NCBI RefSeq assembly: GCF_000332175.1 | Contig: NZ_KB235914.1 | Location: 937,966 to 1,001,965 of the forward strand | Reading direction: 5' to 3' | DNA length: 64,000 nucleotides | Origin: Pseudanabaena sp. PCC 6802 | GTDB taxonomy: Bacteria; Cyanobacteriota; Cyanobacteriia; Pseudanabaenales; Pseudanabaenaceae | Shown: in pieces, positions 17,493 to 27,344 of the stretch | How positions within the stretch are numbered: position 1 is the stretch's first letter | How the letters are laid out: the number at the start of each line of letters is the position of its first letter | Program-made: the position numbers and the translations under genes | Notes under the pieces: generated by a model | Database searches by the model: none | What the model saw: only the letters and a program-made list of their open reading frames with translations | What the model was told of the DNA's origin: nothing

Positions 17493-17571
17493 GATGCAAT
17501 AAATGCAATAAATGCGCTAATTTCCGCTAATATTCAAAGCAAATTGCTGAGATTGCTGAGAGGCAGTAATT

Positions 17572-17985
17572 ATGAGACAGACTAAACCTAAATTTCCTGG
17601 TATGTCTGTACTAACCCTTTTAGTTGGCTATGGTACGTTCGGGTGGCTCTTGGCCATCTATGGTGCCGATTGGCGCGTTTGGACAATTACTGGCGCGATC
17701 GCGTTTGGCATTGAGTGGTTTTTAGCATTGGTATGGGCTGTAGCAGCGATTTTGCTCATCTTTGCGGCTAAACCTCATGCCTTAGCCTTAGCGATCGGCA
17801 TTAGCTTGATCTGGGCTTTACTAATGTATGTCGCCAGAATTGAAGTGCGAGCTTTTAGTAACAATAAAATCGAGAGTTTCTTTACCTTGGCACTAATTGC
17901 CGGTCTGGGTATGGCTCTGGGTTGGTTTACCGACAACACGTTTTTCCCCAGCATTGGCAAGGCGATCTTGAAAGTAGGGCAATAA
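17572..17985 (+). CDS. Four-helix membrane protein of unknown function
   Basis: 137 residues with about four hydrophobic helices (near 13-30, 36-70, 72-88 and 104-122). It has a short basic N-terminus and no recognisable motif. Length and composition resemble conserved cyanobacterial membrane proteins without a name. It precedes sucrose synthase by 78 bp on the same strand, but no functional link is evident. Confidence 0.75.
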   Translation: MRQTKPKFPGMSVLTLLVGYGTFGWLLAIYGADWRVWTITGAIAFGIEWFLALVWAVAAILLIFAAKPHALALAIGISLIWALLMYVARIEVRAFSNNKIESFFTLALIAGLGMALGWFTDNTFFPSIGKAILKVGQ

Positions 17986-18063
17986 TTGTAGCGACTTCTG
18001 CATATTTCGATTTCTGGTTCTTTGTTTCGTTAGAGCACCCTTAAAGAAGTTTTAGAGGTTTTT

Positions 18064-20493
18064 ATGATCGACCTCATTGAGTCTATTGTCAGTAGCAATG
18101 AGAAAAAAGATTTTCAACAATTTTTGCACCAGCTCAGACAACAGGAAAAACGCTACTGGCTGCGAAATGACATCTTGACAGCGTTTAACGAGTATTGCAG
18201 CCGTCTGGACAAGCCCGAACCGTTTTGCCGATCGTCTAATTTAGGACAACTGATCTATTACACCCAGGAAATTATCCTGGAGAGCGAGTGTTTTTGTTTG
18301 GTAGTGCGACCCAAGATTGCAACCCAGCAGACTTTTCGCCTGACGGACGATCTGGCCTACGAGCCAATGACCGTCCAGGAGTTATTAGATTTGCGCGATC
18401 GCCTGGTCAACTGCTACCACCCTGAAGAGGGAGACCTGCTGGAATTAGACTTCCAGCCCTTTTACGACTACAGTCCCGTAATTCGAGATCCCAAAAACAT
18501 TGGCAAGGGCGTGCAGTTCCTCAACCGCTACCTCTCTAGCAAGCTTTTTCAGGCCGAGCAATCAGGCGAGAAATGGCTGGAGGCAGCCTTTAAGTTCCTG
18601 AGCCTGCATCATTACAATGGCTTCCAATTGTTGATTAACGATCGCATTCGCAACCAACGGCAGCTATCCGATCGCGTCAAGGCAGCTCTGGCTTTTATGG
18701 AGCGCTACCCGGATGCGGAACCCTGCGCCAACTTTCGCTTTGAGCTGCAGGTGATGGGATTCGAGGCCGGTTGGGGCAATACAGCGGGGCGGGTCAGAGA
18801 AACCCTGGAACTGCTCGATGCCCTGATCGACTCTCCTGACAATCAAACCCTCGAAACATTTCTCTCTCGCATTCCCATGCTCTTCCGCATCGTTTTAGTA
18901 TCCGTTCACGGCTGGTTCGGTCAGCAGGGCGTGTTAGGAAGGCCGGATACGGGTGGGCAGGTGGTTTACGTTTTAGACCAGGCGAGGAGTTTGGAGAAGC
19001 AATTACAGGAAGACATGGTTCTAGCGGGTCTGGAAGGCTTGGGCATCGAACCCAAGATCGTTATCCTCACGCGACTCATTCCCAACAGCGACGGCACTCG
19101 CTGCAACGAGCGGTTAGAGAAAGTCTATGGAACCGATAACGTCTGGATTTTACGCATTCCCTTTCGCGAATTCAATCCCAACGTCACTCAGAACTGGATA
19201 TCTCGCTTCGAAATTTGGCCTTACCTGGAGACATTCGCCCTCGATGCGGAAAGAGAATTGCTAGCCGAACTTCGCGGGCGACCGGATTTAATTGTAGGCA
19301 ACTATTCTGATGGCAACTTAGTAGCGTTCCTGTTAGCTCGGAAGTTGAAAGTAACTCAGTGCAACATCGCCCACGCTCTAGAAAAATCCAAATATCTGTT
19401 CAGCAACCTTTACTGGCAAGATATGGAGGAAGATTATCGCTTCTCCCTTCAGTTTACGGCGGATTTAATCGCTATGAATGCCGCTAACTTCATCATCAGC
19501 AGCACGTACCAGGAAATTGTGGGAACTCCAGACAGTGTCGGACAGTACGAATCCTATAAGTGTTTCACTATGCCGGAACTGTACCATGTAGTGAGTGGAA
19601 TCGAACTATTCAGCCCCAAGTTCAACGTCGTCCCGCCGGGGGTCAACGAGAACTTCTTCTTCCCCTATACCAACACTCAAGACCGACTCCTGGGAGAACG
19701 GGAGCGCCTGGAAGATTTGCTATTTACCCTCGAAGATCCGGATCGCGCGATCGGCAAACTTGAAGATCCCAACAAACGCCCGATCTTCTCCTTAGCCAGG
19801 CTGGATCGGATTAAGAACCTCACGGGGCTGGCAGAATGTTTTGGCAAGAGCGAGGCACTTCAGGCAACCTGCAACTTAATCCTGGTGGCGGGCAAGCTGC
19901 GAGTCGAGGACAGTAACGATCGCGAGGAGATCGGCGAAATTGAGAAGCTCTATCACATCATCGATTGCTACAACCTCCACGGTAAAATTCGCTGGTTGGG
20001 GGTGATGCTGCCCAAAGCTGACGCTGGCGAGATTTACCGCATTATTGCCGATCGCGGGGGTATATTCGTCCAACCTGCTTTGTTTGAGGCTTTTGGCTTG
20101 ACCGTCCTGGAGGCGATGATTACGGGACTGCCGATGTTTGCTACCGAGTTTGGCGGCCCGAAGGAAATCATTCAAAACCGAGTCAATGGTTTCCTGATCA
20201 ACCCCACCCATCCAGAAGAAATGGCGGAAACTATCATCGATTTTCTATCCAAGTGCGATCGCCATCCCGATTACTGGCAGGAAATCTCTCGGAGAGCGAT
20301 CGAGCGCGTCTACAGCCACTACACGTGGAAAATCCATACTACTAGCTTGCTATCCCTGGCTCGGATTTACGGCTTCTGGAATTATACTTCCAAAGAAAAT
20401 CGAGAGGAGTTGCTGCGCTATACCGAAACGCTGTTTTATCTTCTGTTTAAACCAAGAGCGCAATCCCTCCTGGAACAACACATGCAAAGATAA
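18064..20493 (+). CDS. susA: Sucrose synthase
   Basis: 809 residues, matching the usual length of about 806. The N-terminal regulatory half (residues 1-270) is followed by the GT4 domain with PMLFRIVLVSVHGWFGQQGV, RPDTGGQVVYVLDQARSLE and the nucleotide site VQPALFEAFGLTVLEAMITG with its E-x7-E pair. The enzyme reversibly converts sucrose plus a nucleoside diphosphate into sugar nucleotide and fructose; in cyanobacteria it mainly degrades sucrose to feed ADP-glucose. A probable sucrose-phosphate synthase lies upstream at 11979. Confidence 0.97.
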   Translation: MIDLIESIVSSNEKKDFQQFLHQLRQQEKRYWLRNDILTAFNEYCSRLDKPEPFCRSSNLGQLIYYTQEIILESECFCLVVRPKIATQQTFRLTDDLAYEPMTVQELLDLRDRLVNCYHPEEGDLLELDFQPFYDYSPVIRDPKNIGKGVQFLNRYLSSKLFQAEQSGEKWLEAAFKFLSLHHYNGFQLLINDRIRNQRQLSDRVKAALAFMERYPDAEPCANFRFELQVMGFEAGWGNTAGRVRETLELLDALIDSPDNQTLETFLSRIPMLFRIVLVSVHGWFGQQGVLGRPDTGGQVVYVLDQARSLEKQLQEDMVLAGLEGLGIEPKIVILTRLIPNSDGTRCNERLEKVYGTDNVWILRIPFREFNPNVTQNWISRFEIWPYLETFALDAERELLAELRGRPDLIVGNYSDGNLVAFLLARKLKVTQCNIAHALEKSKYLFSNLYWQDMEEDYRFSLQFTADLIAMNAANFIISSTYQEIVGTPDSVGQYESYKCFTMPELYHVVSGIELFSPKFNVVPPGVNENFFFPYTNTQDRLLGERERLEDLLFTLEDPDRAIGKLEDPNKRPIFSLARLDRIKNLTGLAECFGKSEALQATCNLILVAGKLRVEDSNDREEIGEIEKLYHIIDCYNLHGKIRWLGVMLPKADAGEIYRIIADRGGIFVQPALFEAFGLTVLEAMITGLPMFATEFGGPKEIIQNRVNGFLINPTHPEEMAETIIDFLSKCDRHPDYWQEISRRAIERVYSHYTWKIHTTSLLSLARIYGFWNYTSKENREELLRYTETLFYLLFKPRAQSLLEQHMQR

Positions 20494-20520
20494 AAGCAAC
20501 CTCATAACCTCATAATTGCA

Positions 20521-20545
20521 GTAGGGTGGGCAATGCCCACCCTAC
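20521..20545. terminator. Palindrome between susA and rpsA
   Basis: A near-perfect inverted repeat, GTAGGGTGGGCA against TGCCCACCCTAC, lies in the gap between two convergent genes. Such motifs are scattered in many cyanobacterial genomes. Here it could act as a bidirectional terminator. Confidence 0.6.
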
Positions 20546-20576
20546 CAAGCTTCTTTAGTCAACCTGCAAGCTCAGC

Positions 20577-21536
20577 TTATGCCTCTACAGGTTCCTCTAA
20601 AGAAAGTTCAGTGGCGATCGTCACGGTCATGCTGGCAGGAGGAGTATTCATCTGTTCTCTGTACTTGGCAGCCATTTCTTCGGCACCAGCATAGACAATC
20701 TGAGGATCTCTGACCATATCACCTGCCTCGGCTTCCAGTTGCTTGGTCGATAGCGAGATGCGTCCGCGCTCTGCATCGAGGTCGATAATCATGACCTTGA
20801 CTTCGTCGTTGACGTTGAATACGTTATGCGGCGTATCGATGTGATCGTGAGAGATTTCGGAGATGTGCAACAGGCCGCTGACCCCACCAATATCGATAAA
20901 GGCACCGTAGGGCTTGATACCGCGCACAACGCCGACTACAACTTCGCCAACTTCAAGCTTGTTCATCTTGCGCTCTACAAGGGCGCGGCGGTGGCTGAGA
21001 ACGAGGCGGTTGCGGTCTTCATCCACTTCTAGGAATTTTAAGGGTAACTCTTCGCCAACTAATTCTTCCTTGACCTTGCGGGTACTGATGTGGGAACCAG
21101 GAATAAACCCGCGCAGACCCTCAATTCTGACCAGGGCACCACCACGGTTGGTGGCGAAAATTAAGGAACGGACGGTAGCATCTTCCTGTTGGAGTTGGCG
21201 CACTCTTTCCCAGGCACGCATGTATTCGATGCGGCGAATGGACAGCGTCAGTTGTCCTTCTTCGTTTTCATCGGTGAGAATGAAAAATTCGCGGGTGTCG
21301 TTGTTTTGCAATACTTCTTCGGGCTGGTCGATGCGGTTGATCGACATTTCCTGGATGGGGATATAGGCAGCAGTTTTTGCGCCGATATCAATTAGAGCAC
21401 CTCTGGGTTCAAGACTAAAAACTGTGCCTGCTACAATGTCGCCGGGGCTGAAATGGTAGTCGTATTTGTCTAGTAAGGCAGCAAAATCTTCGTGTGTAAA
21501 GCTGACATTGGCAGTAGTTTTTGTCTTATTAACCAT
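20577..21536 (-). CDS. rpsA: 30S ribosomal protein S1
   Basis: 319 residues, the short three-S1-domain form of cyanobacteria and chloroplasts. The domains begin near GDIVAGTVFSLEPRGALIDI, VRSLIFATNRGGALVRIEGL and GEVVVGVVRGIKPYGAFIDI; each shows the S1 RNA-binding pattern, the last ending VSGLLHISEISHDHI. The protein binds mRNA on the small subunit. It is monocistronic and convergent with susA. Confidence 0.97.
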   Translation of the reverse strand: MVNKTKTTANVSFTHEDFAALLDKYDYHFSPGDIVAGTVFSLEPRGALIDIGAKTAAYIPIQEMSINRIDQPEEVLQNNDTREFFILTDENEEGQLTLSIRRIEYMRAWERVRQLQQEDATVRSLIFATNRGGALVRIEGLRGFIPGSHISTRKVKEELVGEELPLKFLEVDEDRNRLVLSHRRALVERKMNKLEVGEVVVGVVRGIKPYGAFIDIGGVSGLLHISEISHDHIDTPHNVFNVNDEVKVMIIDLDAERGRISLSTKQLEAEAGDMVRDPQIVYAGAEEMAAKYREQMNTPPASMTVTIATELSLEEPVEA

Positions 21537-21769
21537 ACTAAAGTTTTCCTAAATTATTCATCCTGTGTAAATGTGCTCCTCCAAAAATGTAATAGCAACT
21601 ACATGGGCAGCGCGGTTTACATCCAACGTCGTACCTTGGTTACATCTGGGTTCCAGGTTAAACATAGATAGACATAGGTTTTTAATCTTAACATAAATTT
21701 AGCGTGTCGACATGCGTATTTCTGATATTTGCCGCGATCGCCAGCCAGTCACGATGCTATTCTAGAAAC

Positions 21770-23137
21770 TTAAAGTTTTTCTAGCCTCGCCATAAAAAAG
21801 CCATCCATATCGTGGTGGTGCGGTATGACTTCAATCCATTGCGATGGCGTAAGAAATTGGGCGGCGGGATGCGTGGGGGCAACTTCCCCCAACTGCCAGT
21901 CGGAACGACCTGCTAAAAATTGCTGAATTACCAATTCATTCTCAACTGGGTGCAGCGTACAGGTGGAGTAGACAATACTGCCGCTTGGCTTCACCCATTT
22001 CGAAGCTCGCTCCAGCAATTCTATTTGGATTTGATGAAGCTTGTCTGGTTCATTGGGAGTTTGTCGCCAGCGAGCATCGGCGTGGCGGTGCAGCGTGCCC
22101 AAGCCCGAACAGGGTACGTCAAGCAATACCCGATCGCTTGAATTCTCAAAATCGGTAAACTTGCGGCTGTCTCCGTCACGGATTTTGATGTTGGTTAACC
22201 CCAGGCGATCGCAGTTTTGTTGCAGTTTTTGCAGGCGTTGGGCGGAGCGATCGCACGCCCAGATCTTCCCTTCATTGCCCATCAGTTCGGCAATGTGGGT
22301 CGTTTTACCACCGGGGGCGGCACAGGCATCGATTATGACCTCATGGGGCTGTGGATCGAGTAGCAGGGCAGCAAGTTGAGCGCTGGCATCCTGCACCGAC
22401 CACCATCCTTCGTTATAGCCAGGTAGATCGGCGATCGCACCCGCACCTTGAGGCAAGCGCAAGGCATAGGGTATATGAGGCAGGGGTATAGCCGTTATGC
22501 CTGCTTTGGCAAATGCAGATAAGACTGTTTCTGGATGCGATCGCAGGCGGTTAACGCGCAGATCGATATGGGGCGATCGGTTGAACCATTGGCATAATTT
22601 CTCGGTTTCATCTGCGCCAAATTTGTCCTGCCATAGCTGTATTAGCCAATCAGGGAAACTATGTTTAATCCCCAACCCTTTATCTTCGAGATATGACCAT
22701 AGGGTATCGTTTTGTTTGGCTGTGGAGATCGCTCGCAATACTGCATTCACCAAGCCAGCCAGCCCCGCGAGCTTGTTATGCTTGGCCAAGTCTACGCTGG
22801 TATTAACGGCGGCAGAAGGTGGAATCAGATCGAGAAAACAAATCTGATAGATGCCCAGTTGCAAAATTAACCGCAAATCTGGAGGCTGTTTGTGGGCGGG
22901 CTGACGGGCAAAGCGATCGATCAGGGCATCGAGCGTGCGTTGACGGCGGGTAACCCCGTAGACTAACTCGGTGGTGAGGTGGCGATCTCGTGGTGTCAGG
23001 TCTTGAGATTGACTGTGGGACTGGGATGGATTGTGCGATCGGCTCAAAACGCGATCGAGGGCAACGTCAGCATAAGCCCCCCGCTGGCTAATCGAACGGA
23101 GGGCTTCAAAAGCTAATTGTCTAGGACGAGACGACAT
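21770..23137 (-). CDS. rsmB: 16S rRNA (cytosine967-C5)-methyltransferase
   Basis: 455 residues. An N-terminal NusB-like helical domain (about 1-140, starting RPRQLAFEALRSISQRGAYA) is joined to a SAM methyltransferase domain. The SAM loop is IDACAAPGGKTTHIAELMGN. The two cysteines of m5C RNA methyltransferases are in LLDVPCSGLGTLHRH and VYSTCTLHPVENE. The start ATG shares one base with the stop of the upstream peptidase gene (TAATG), indicating translational coupling. Confidence 0.95.
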   Translation of the reverse strand: MSSRPRQLAFEALRSISQRGAYADVALDRVLSRSHNPSQSHSQSQDLTPRDRHLTTELVYGVTRRQRTLDALIDRFARQPAHKQPPDLRLILQLGIYQICFLDLIPPSAAVNTSVDLAKHNKLAGLAGLVNAVLRAISTAKQNDTLWSYLEDKGLGIKHSFPDWLIQLWQDKFGADETEKLCQWFNRSPHIDLRVNRLRSHPETVLSAFAKAGITAIPLPHIPYALRLPQGAGAIADLPGYNEGWWSVQDASAQLAALLLDPQPHEVIIDACAAPGGKTTHIAELMGNEGKIWACDRSAQRLQKLQQNCDRLGLTNIKIRDGDSRKFTDFENSSDRVLLDVPCSGLGTLHRHADARWRQTPNEPDKLHQIQIELLERASKWVKPSGSIVYSTCTLHPVENELVIQQFLAGRSDWQLGEVAPTHPAAQFLTPSQWIEVIPHHHDMDGFFMARLEKL

Positions 23138-23817
23138 TAGCGGTTTTCACGTAACAGCAAGAGCTGGACTAATTGCAAGACCGCATACAATGCCGTAGCG
23201 ACATAGGTAAAAGCGGCGGCGTTAAGCACTGCACGGGCTGCCTGATTTTCTTTACCCTGGAGGATGCCATACTCATCGATCAGTTTCAAGGCGCGGCTAG
23301 AGGCATCGAACTCTACTGGTAGCGTGACTACATGGAACAGAATCACCGCCGTGAACAGGGCAATACCGATGTTGATAAAAATTCCACCCGCTGCACCGAG
23401 GAAGAAACCAACCAATACCAGCATTGGCCCGAGATTAGAGCCGATATTAGCAGCAGGCACGAGGGCGGCACGCAAGTTCATAGGTTTGTAGCCCTGGACA
23501 TCTTGCAGGACGTGCCCGCATTCGTGGGCTGCCACGGCGGCGGCGGCAAGGGAGTCGGATGCGAAAATACCTTCAGACAGGCGAACAGCTTTAGCACCTG
23601 GATCGTAGTGATCGGTGAGTTCGCCCTGTACTGGTTCCACGGTGACATTGTGAACGCCCATGCGTCGCAGGATTGTTTTTGCCACTTCGGCACCAGTCAT
23701 GCCCATACTGGAACGGACATCGGCATATTTACGATAGGTACCCTGAACCCGGCTTTGTGCCCAAAACATGAGCAGCATACCTGGAATCAAAATCAGATAG
23801 GACGGGTGAAATATCAT
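23137..23817 (-). CDS. YugP-type zinc metallopeptidase, membrane-bound
   Basis: 226 residues with membrane helices at the N-terminus (about 5-20), the middle (about 125-165) and the C-terminus. The zinc site HECGH is at residues 98-102 within AAVAAHECGHVLQDVQGY. PVEFDASSRALKLIDEYGIL is also typical of the family. Substrates are unknown. It forms a coupled pair with rsmB through TAATG. Confidence 0.93.
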   Translation of the reverse strand: MIFHPSYLILIPGMLLMFWAQSRVQGTYRKYADVRSSMGMTGAEVAKTILRRMGVHNVTVEPVQGELTDHYDPGAKAVRLSEGIFASDSLAAAAVAAHECGHVLQDVQGYKPMNLRAALVPAANIGSNLGPMLVLVGFFLGAAGGIFINIGIALFTAVILFHVVTLPVEFDASSRALKLIDEYGILQGKENQAARAVLNAAAFTYVATALYAVLQLVQLLLLRENR

Positions 23818-23931
23818 ATGTTCCCTCTTGCAACCTGTAATCTTAAAGAGTCGCTAAAAGCTCTGTTATTCAACGATTTGGCAGACGCGATCGCATTGAC
23901 TTTAACAAAGACATTTTAACATCGACAACTC

Positions 23932-24540
23932 TTACGGTTGGGGGTAGCGATCGCCGTATTGAGGTGTGGTTAACCAACCAAAGCGCCGATCGAATGGCCA
24001 AAATCTGAGGCAGGCACGACCGATGATATTTTGCTTGGGCAGAAATCCCCAAACATGGGAGTCATTGCTAAAGTTACGGTTATCTCCCATGACCCAATAT
24101 GCATTAGGCGGGACGGTCAAAGCTTGAATGTCGTACTTCGGGACAGCGGCGATATATGCTTCTGTTAGCGGACGATCGTTAACAAATACTTTCCCAGATT
24201 CTATCCTGATGCGATCGCCAGGTAACCCAATTATGCGTTTGATAAAGGGCTGGCTAGTATCGTCAATTGCTGGCGATTGGGGAGGGTAGAAAACGACAAT
24301 CTCTCCCCTTTGAGGTTGGTTAAATAGGTAGGAGACTTTATCGACAATGATGCGATCGTTAACGAGCAGGCTCGGTATCATCGAGCCGGAGGGGATGTAG
24401 CGCGGCTCGGCAACGAAAATTCGTAAAATGAAGGCGATCGCCAGGGCAATGACAATGACCTGAATATTGTCCCGCTGACTATGCCACCAAGAAGTTGGTT
24501 TTTCAGCTTTGTCTTTTTCTAGTTTTTGTTCTGCAGTCAT
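23932..24540 (-). CDS. lepB: Signal peptidase I, copy 1
   Basis: 202 residues with one N-terminal membrane helix (about 26-44). The catalytic serine is Ser53 in YIPSGSMIPSLL and the lysine is Lys68 in RIIVDKVSYLF. RGEIVVFYPP, IKRIIGLPGDRI and YWVMGDNRNFSNDSHVWGF are family boxes C to E. The enzyme removes signal peptides of exported proteins on the outer face of the membrane. It lies 22 bp downstream of a second copy, so the two probably form one transcript. Confidence 0.95.
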   Translation of the reverse strand: MTAEQKLEKDKAEKPTSWWHSQRDNIQVIVIALAIAFILRIFVAEPRYIPSGSMIPSLLVNDRIIVDKVSYLFNQPQRGEIVVFYPPQSPAIDDTSQPFIKRIIGLPGDRIRIESGKVFVNDRPLTEAYIAAVPKYDIQALTVPPNAYWVMGDNRNFSNDSHVWGFLPKQNIIGRACLRFWPFDRRFGWLTTPQYGDRYPQP

Positions 24541-24562
24541 GTGGGGAAGAAAAGTGAATGCT

Positions 24563-25237
24563 TTAATACTGTGGTGTTATTAGTTCACCGGTGCGCCGAT
24601 CGAAGGGCCAGTAACGCAAGTAGGCACGTCCAACAATATTTTCCTGCGGCAAAAAGCCCCAGACATGAGAGTCCTGGCTGTTGTTCCGATTATCTCCCAT
24701 TACCCAATACTTACCAGGGGGCACTGTGAAGCTAGGAAGGTTGCCATCCTGGATGATGGTGCTGGGTTGAAAGCAGTTAGGGCATTGAACGGGTTCTTGG
24801 GCGGGCAAATCGTATTGAGGTGGTTGAGCAATGTACGGCTCGTTTAGGGCTTGACTATTCACGTAAACCTTACCGTTTTGAATGGAAATGCGATCGCCCG
24901 GCAAACCTATTACTCTTTTGATATAAACCTTTGAGGTATCTTCTACAGCGGGATTGGGCGGTGGATTAAACACAACGATTTCACCCCTCGCAGGTTTGCG
25001 GAAGTAGTAGGATAACTTTTCAATGATCAGGCGATCGTCAATCTGTAACGTTGGCTCCATCGAACTGGAAGGAATGTAGCGCGGCTCCGCTACCAGCCAT
25101 CGCACACCCACAGCCAGTAAGACTGCTACACCTACGGTCGGGAGATTGTCTACAATCAGCTCTTTAAGCCGATCGCCCGTTGATTTGGGTACGCTGTTCT
25201 CGTCTGAGAGCCGATCGGAGGGTTGCTTAGAGGACAT
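24563..25237 (-). CDS. lepB: Signal peptidase I, copy 2
   Basis: 224 residues. The membrane helix is at about 33-50, Ser59 in YIPSSSMEPTLQ and Lys74 in RLIIEKLSYYFRK. It differs from copy 1 by an insert of about 20 residues (around PVQCPNCFQPSTIIQDGN) that holds a Cys-x-x-Cys. Copies 1 and 2 are tandem duplicates. Many cyanobacteria keep two signal peptidases, one of them tied to thylakoid or photosynthetic proteins; which is which cannot be told here. Confidence 0.95.
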   Translation of the reverse strand: MSSKQPSDRLSDENSVPKSTGDRLKELIVDNLPTVGVAVLLAVGVRWLVAEPRYIPSSSMEPTLQIDDRLIIEKLSYYFRKPARGEIVVFNPPPNPAVEDTSKVYIKRVIGLPGDRISIQNGKVYVNSQALNEPYIAQPPQYDLPAQEPVQCPNCFQPSTIIQDGNLPSFTVPPGKYWVMGDNRNNSQDSHVWGFLPQENIVGRAYLRYWPFDRRTGELITPQY

Positions 25238-25315
25238 AAATTAATTTAGGCATTGCATGACATTTTAACTTTCGCGATCTCTAACATTATCAACGGTTAT
25301 CTCTAACCCTGTTGC

Positions 25316-27211
25316 TTATCTCGATACCGCTCCCGGTACTGATATCGATTTCTCGCCTTCTAGCTCGAAGGCTTGGTGAACCACTTTCAAGGCAGTCTCG
25401 GCGACATTCTGGGCAATTACACAACTAACCTTAATTTCAGAGGTGGCAATCATTTCGATGTTGATGTTTGACTGGGCAAGTGCGTCGAACATCGTAGCTG
25501 CTACCCCCGTTGCTTTCATCATACCCGAGCCCACAATACTGACTTTGGCAATTTCGCGATCGGCGATCGCCTCGCCACACCCCAACTCTGACGCAGCTTG
25601 TTTGAGATAGGTTTCAGCGATTGCCGCATCACCAATAGGCACGGTAAAGGCTATTTCATTCACGTCCTGACTGGACTGGGACTGGATGATCGTGTCAACG
25701 CAAATACGGCGATCGGCCAGGTACTGTAATAGTTTAGCCGCTATGCCAGGTCGATCTGGCACCTGCCGTACTGCCAGACGGGCGCGGTTAATATCCAGGG
25801 CTACACCGCGTACAGGTGGTAAATCTGTGGGCTGGCTAGCTCGATCGCCGTGGCGATCGCTGACATCGGGCACGTTAAAAGATGACATCAAAGCCGCAAT
25901 AGCGCGATCGCTACCAGCTTCATCAATTACACAACTAACTTTAATTTCCGATGTTGAAATCATTTGGATGTTTATACCAGCTTCAGCCAAAGCCGTAAAC
26001 ATCTGTACTGCAATTCCCGGTCTGCCGACAATTCCGACACCCACAATACTGACTTTGGCCACCCGATCGTCCACCACAATTGCCTTTGCACCCAGATCCA
26101 GGCTGCGAGTAACTGCTTCCGCCCGCTCTAGTTCCTGTTTTGGTACGGTGAAAGCAATATCGTTCACGTCTTTTGGCTCTTGTACGGCCTGGACGATCAA
26201 ATCGACGTTGATACCTTGTGCCGCCAAAGCTTGAAATATCTGGGCGGCAATGCCGGGACGATCTGGCACCTGGAGCAGCGCTATTTTGGCTTGATCGCGA
26301 TCGAGCAATACACCATCGACAAACCGATTTACCTCCAGTGCCATGCGATCGCCATTGCCCAAAGCTGATGAAGTCACGATCGTGCCCGGATCGTCCAGCC
26401 AACTAGAGCGGACAGCCATCTTGACCCCAAAATTACGGGCAATTTCCACCGATCGCGGATGCAACACCTTGGCACCCATACTCGCCAGCTCCAGCATTTC
26501 ATCGCTGGTAATCTCCGCTAGCATCCGAGCCTTGGGCACGATACGCGGGTCTGTGGTCAGAATGCCCGGTACATCGGTATAGATCTCGCACAGGTCGGCT
26601 TCGAGGGCGGCGGCGATCGCCACGGCTGAGGTATCCGAGCCGCCACGTCCTAGAGTGGTAATTTCGGAAGTAACCTTTTTGGCAGCCATATCCTTGGCGA
26701 CACCCTGAAATCCAGCCACCACAACCACCTCGCCCAGATCGAGGTGCTGGCGGATTAGTTCGGTTTCTACAAATAAAATACGAGCGCGGGTGTGACTGTG
26801 CTCGGTTACAACTCTAACTTGACTGCCCGTGAAGGATATGGCTGGTTGCCCCATAGATTGCAACGCCATAGTCAGCAGGGAAATGGTCACCTGTTCGCCC
26901 GTGGCAAGCAACATATCTAGTTCGCGCGGGTTAGGCGTTAGTGCTGCTGGTTCGACTAGAGGCTGATGCGACCGATCCGGGTCGTTCCGATCCTGGCGAT
27001 CGCGATCGTCGTCCTGCTCCGGTCGATCTAGCGGTTGCATTACGGCTTTGGCAAGATTAATCAAGCCATCTGTGGTCTTCCCCATCGCCGAGACCACTAC
27101 CAACACCTGGTGCCCTGCTTCTACGGTGCGCTTAACTCGACTAGCAACCGCCTGTATCCGCTCCGCATCGGCAACGGACGAACCACCATATTTTTGTACT
27201 ATTAATCCCAT
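25316..27211 (-). CDS. lysC: Aspartate kinase with four ACT domains
   Basis: 631 residues. The kinase domain (about 1-285) begins [20 protein letters not shown] and contains [20 protein letters not shown]. Four ACT domains follow, for example [20 protein letters not shown] and [20 protein letters not shown], each pair ending in [10 protein letters not shown]. Duplicated ACT pairs are the usual cyanobacterial form and mediate feedback by lysine and threonine. One oddity is a highly charged insert at residues about 63-85 ([20 protein letters not shown]) that appears to be built from HIP1-like DNA. The enzyme starts the Lys/Thr/Met pathway. Confidence 0.96.
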   Translation of the reverse strand: MGLIVQKYGGSSVADAERIQAVASRVKRTVEAGHQVLVVVSAMGKTTDGLINLAKAVMQPLDRPEQDDDRDRQDRNDPDRSHQPLVEPAALTPNPRELDMLLATGEQVTISLLTMALQSMGQPAISFTGSQVRVVTEHSHTRARILFVETELIRQHLDLGEVVVVAGFQGVAKDMAAKKVTSEITTLGRGGSDTSAVAIAAALEADLCEIYTDVPGILTTDPRIVPKARMLAEITSDEMLELASMGAKVLHPRSVEIARNFGVKMAVRSSWLDDPGTIVTSSALGNGDRMALEVNRFVDGVLLDRDQAKIALLQVPDRPGIAAQIFQALAAQGINVDLIVQAVQEPKDVNDIAFTVPKQELERAEAVTRSLDLGAKAIVVDDRVAKVSIVGVGIVGRPGIAVQMFTALAEAGINIQMISTSEIKVSCVIDEAGSDRAIAALMSSFNVPDVSDRHGDRASQPTDLPPVRGVALDINRARLAVRQVPDRPGIAAKLLQYLADRRICVDTIIQSQSSQDVNEIAFTVPIGDAAIAETYLKQAASELGCGEAIADREIAKVSIVGSGMMKATGVAATMFDALAQSNINIEMIATSEIKVSCVIAQNVAETALKVVHQAFELEGEKSISVPGAVSR

Positions 27212-27344
27212 TTTTATCGATCGTAAATTTCGCCATCTGTCAATTTTCCATATGCGCTATACGTACGGGCAGGTTTAGCTAGAAGTTCTCGATTTTTACC
27301 AGTGACGATCGTACAAAACCTGCCCCTACCCCAATGGATTAACC

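Noticed and set aside
17300-17530. Plus-strand frame of 76 codons
   Set aside because: It covers repeat A3 with its insert; no ribosome-binding site or family pattern.
21537-21769. tRNA or small RNA gene between rpsA and rsmB
   Set aside because: No cloverleaf or T-loop (GGTTCRAATCC) pattern was seen; no tRNA was found anywhere in the window by eye.
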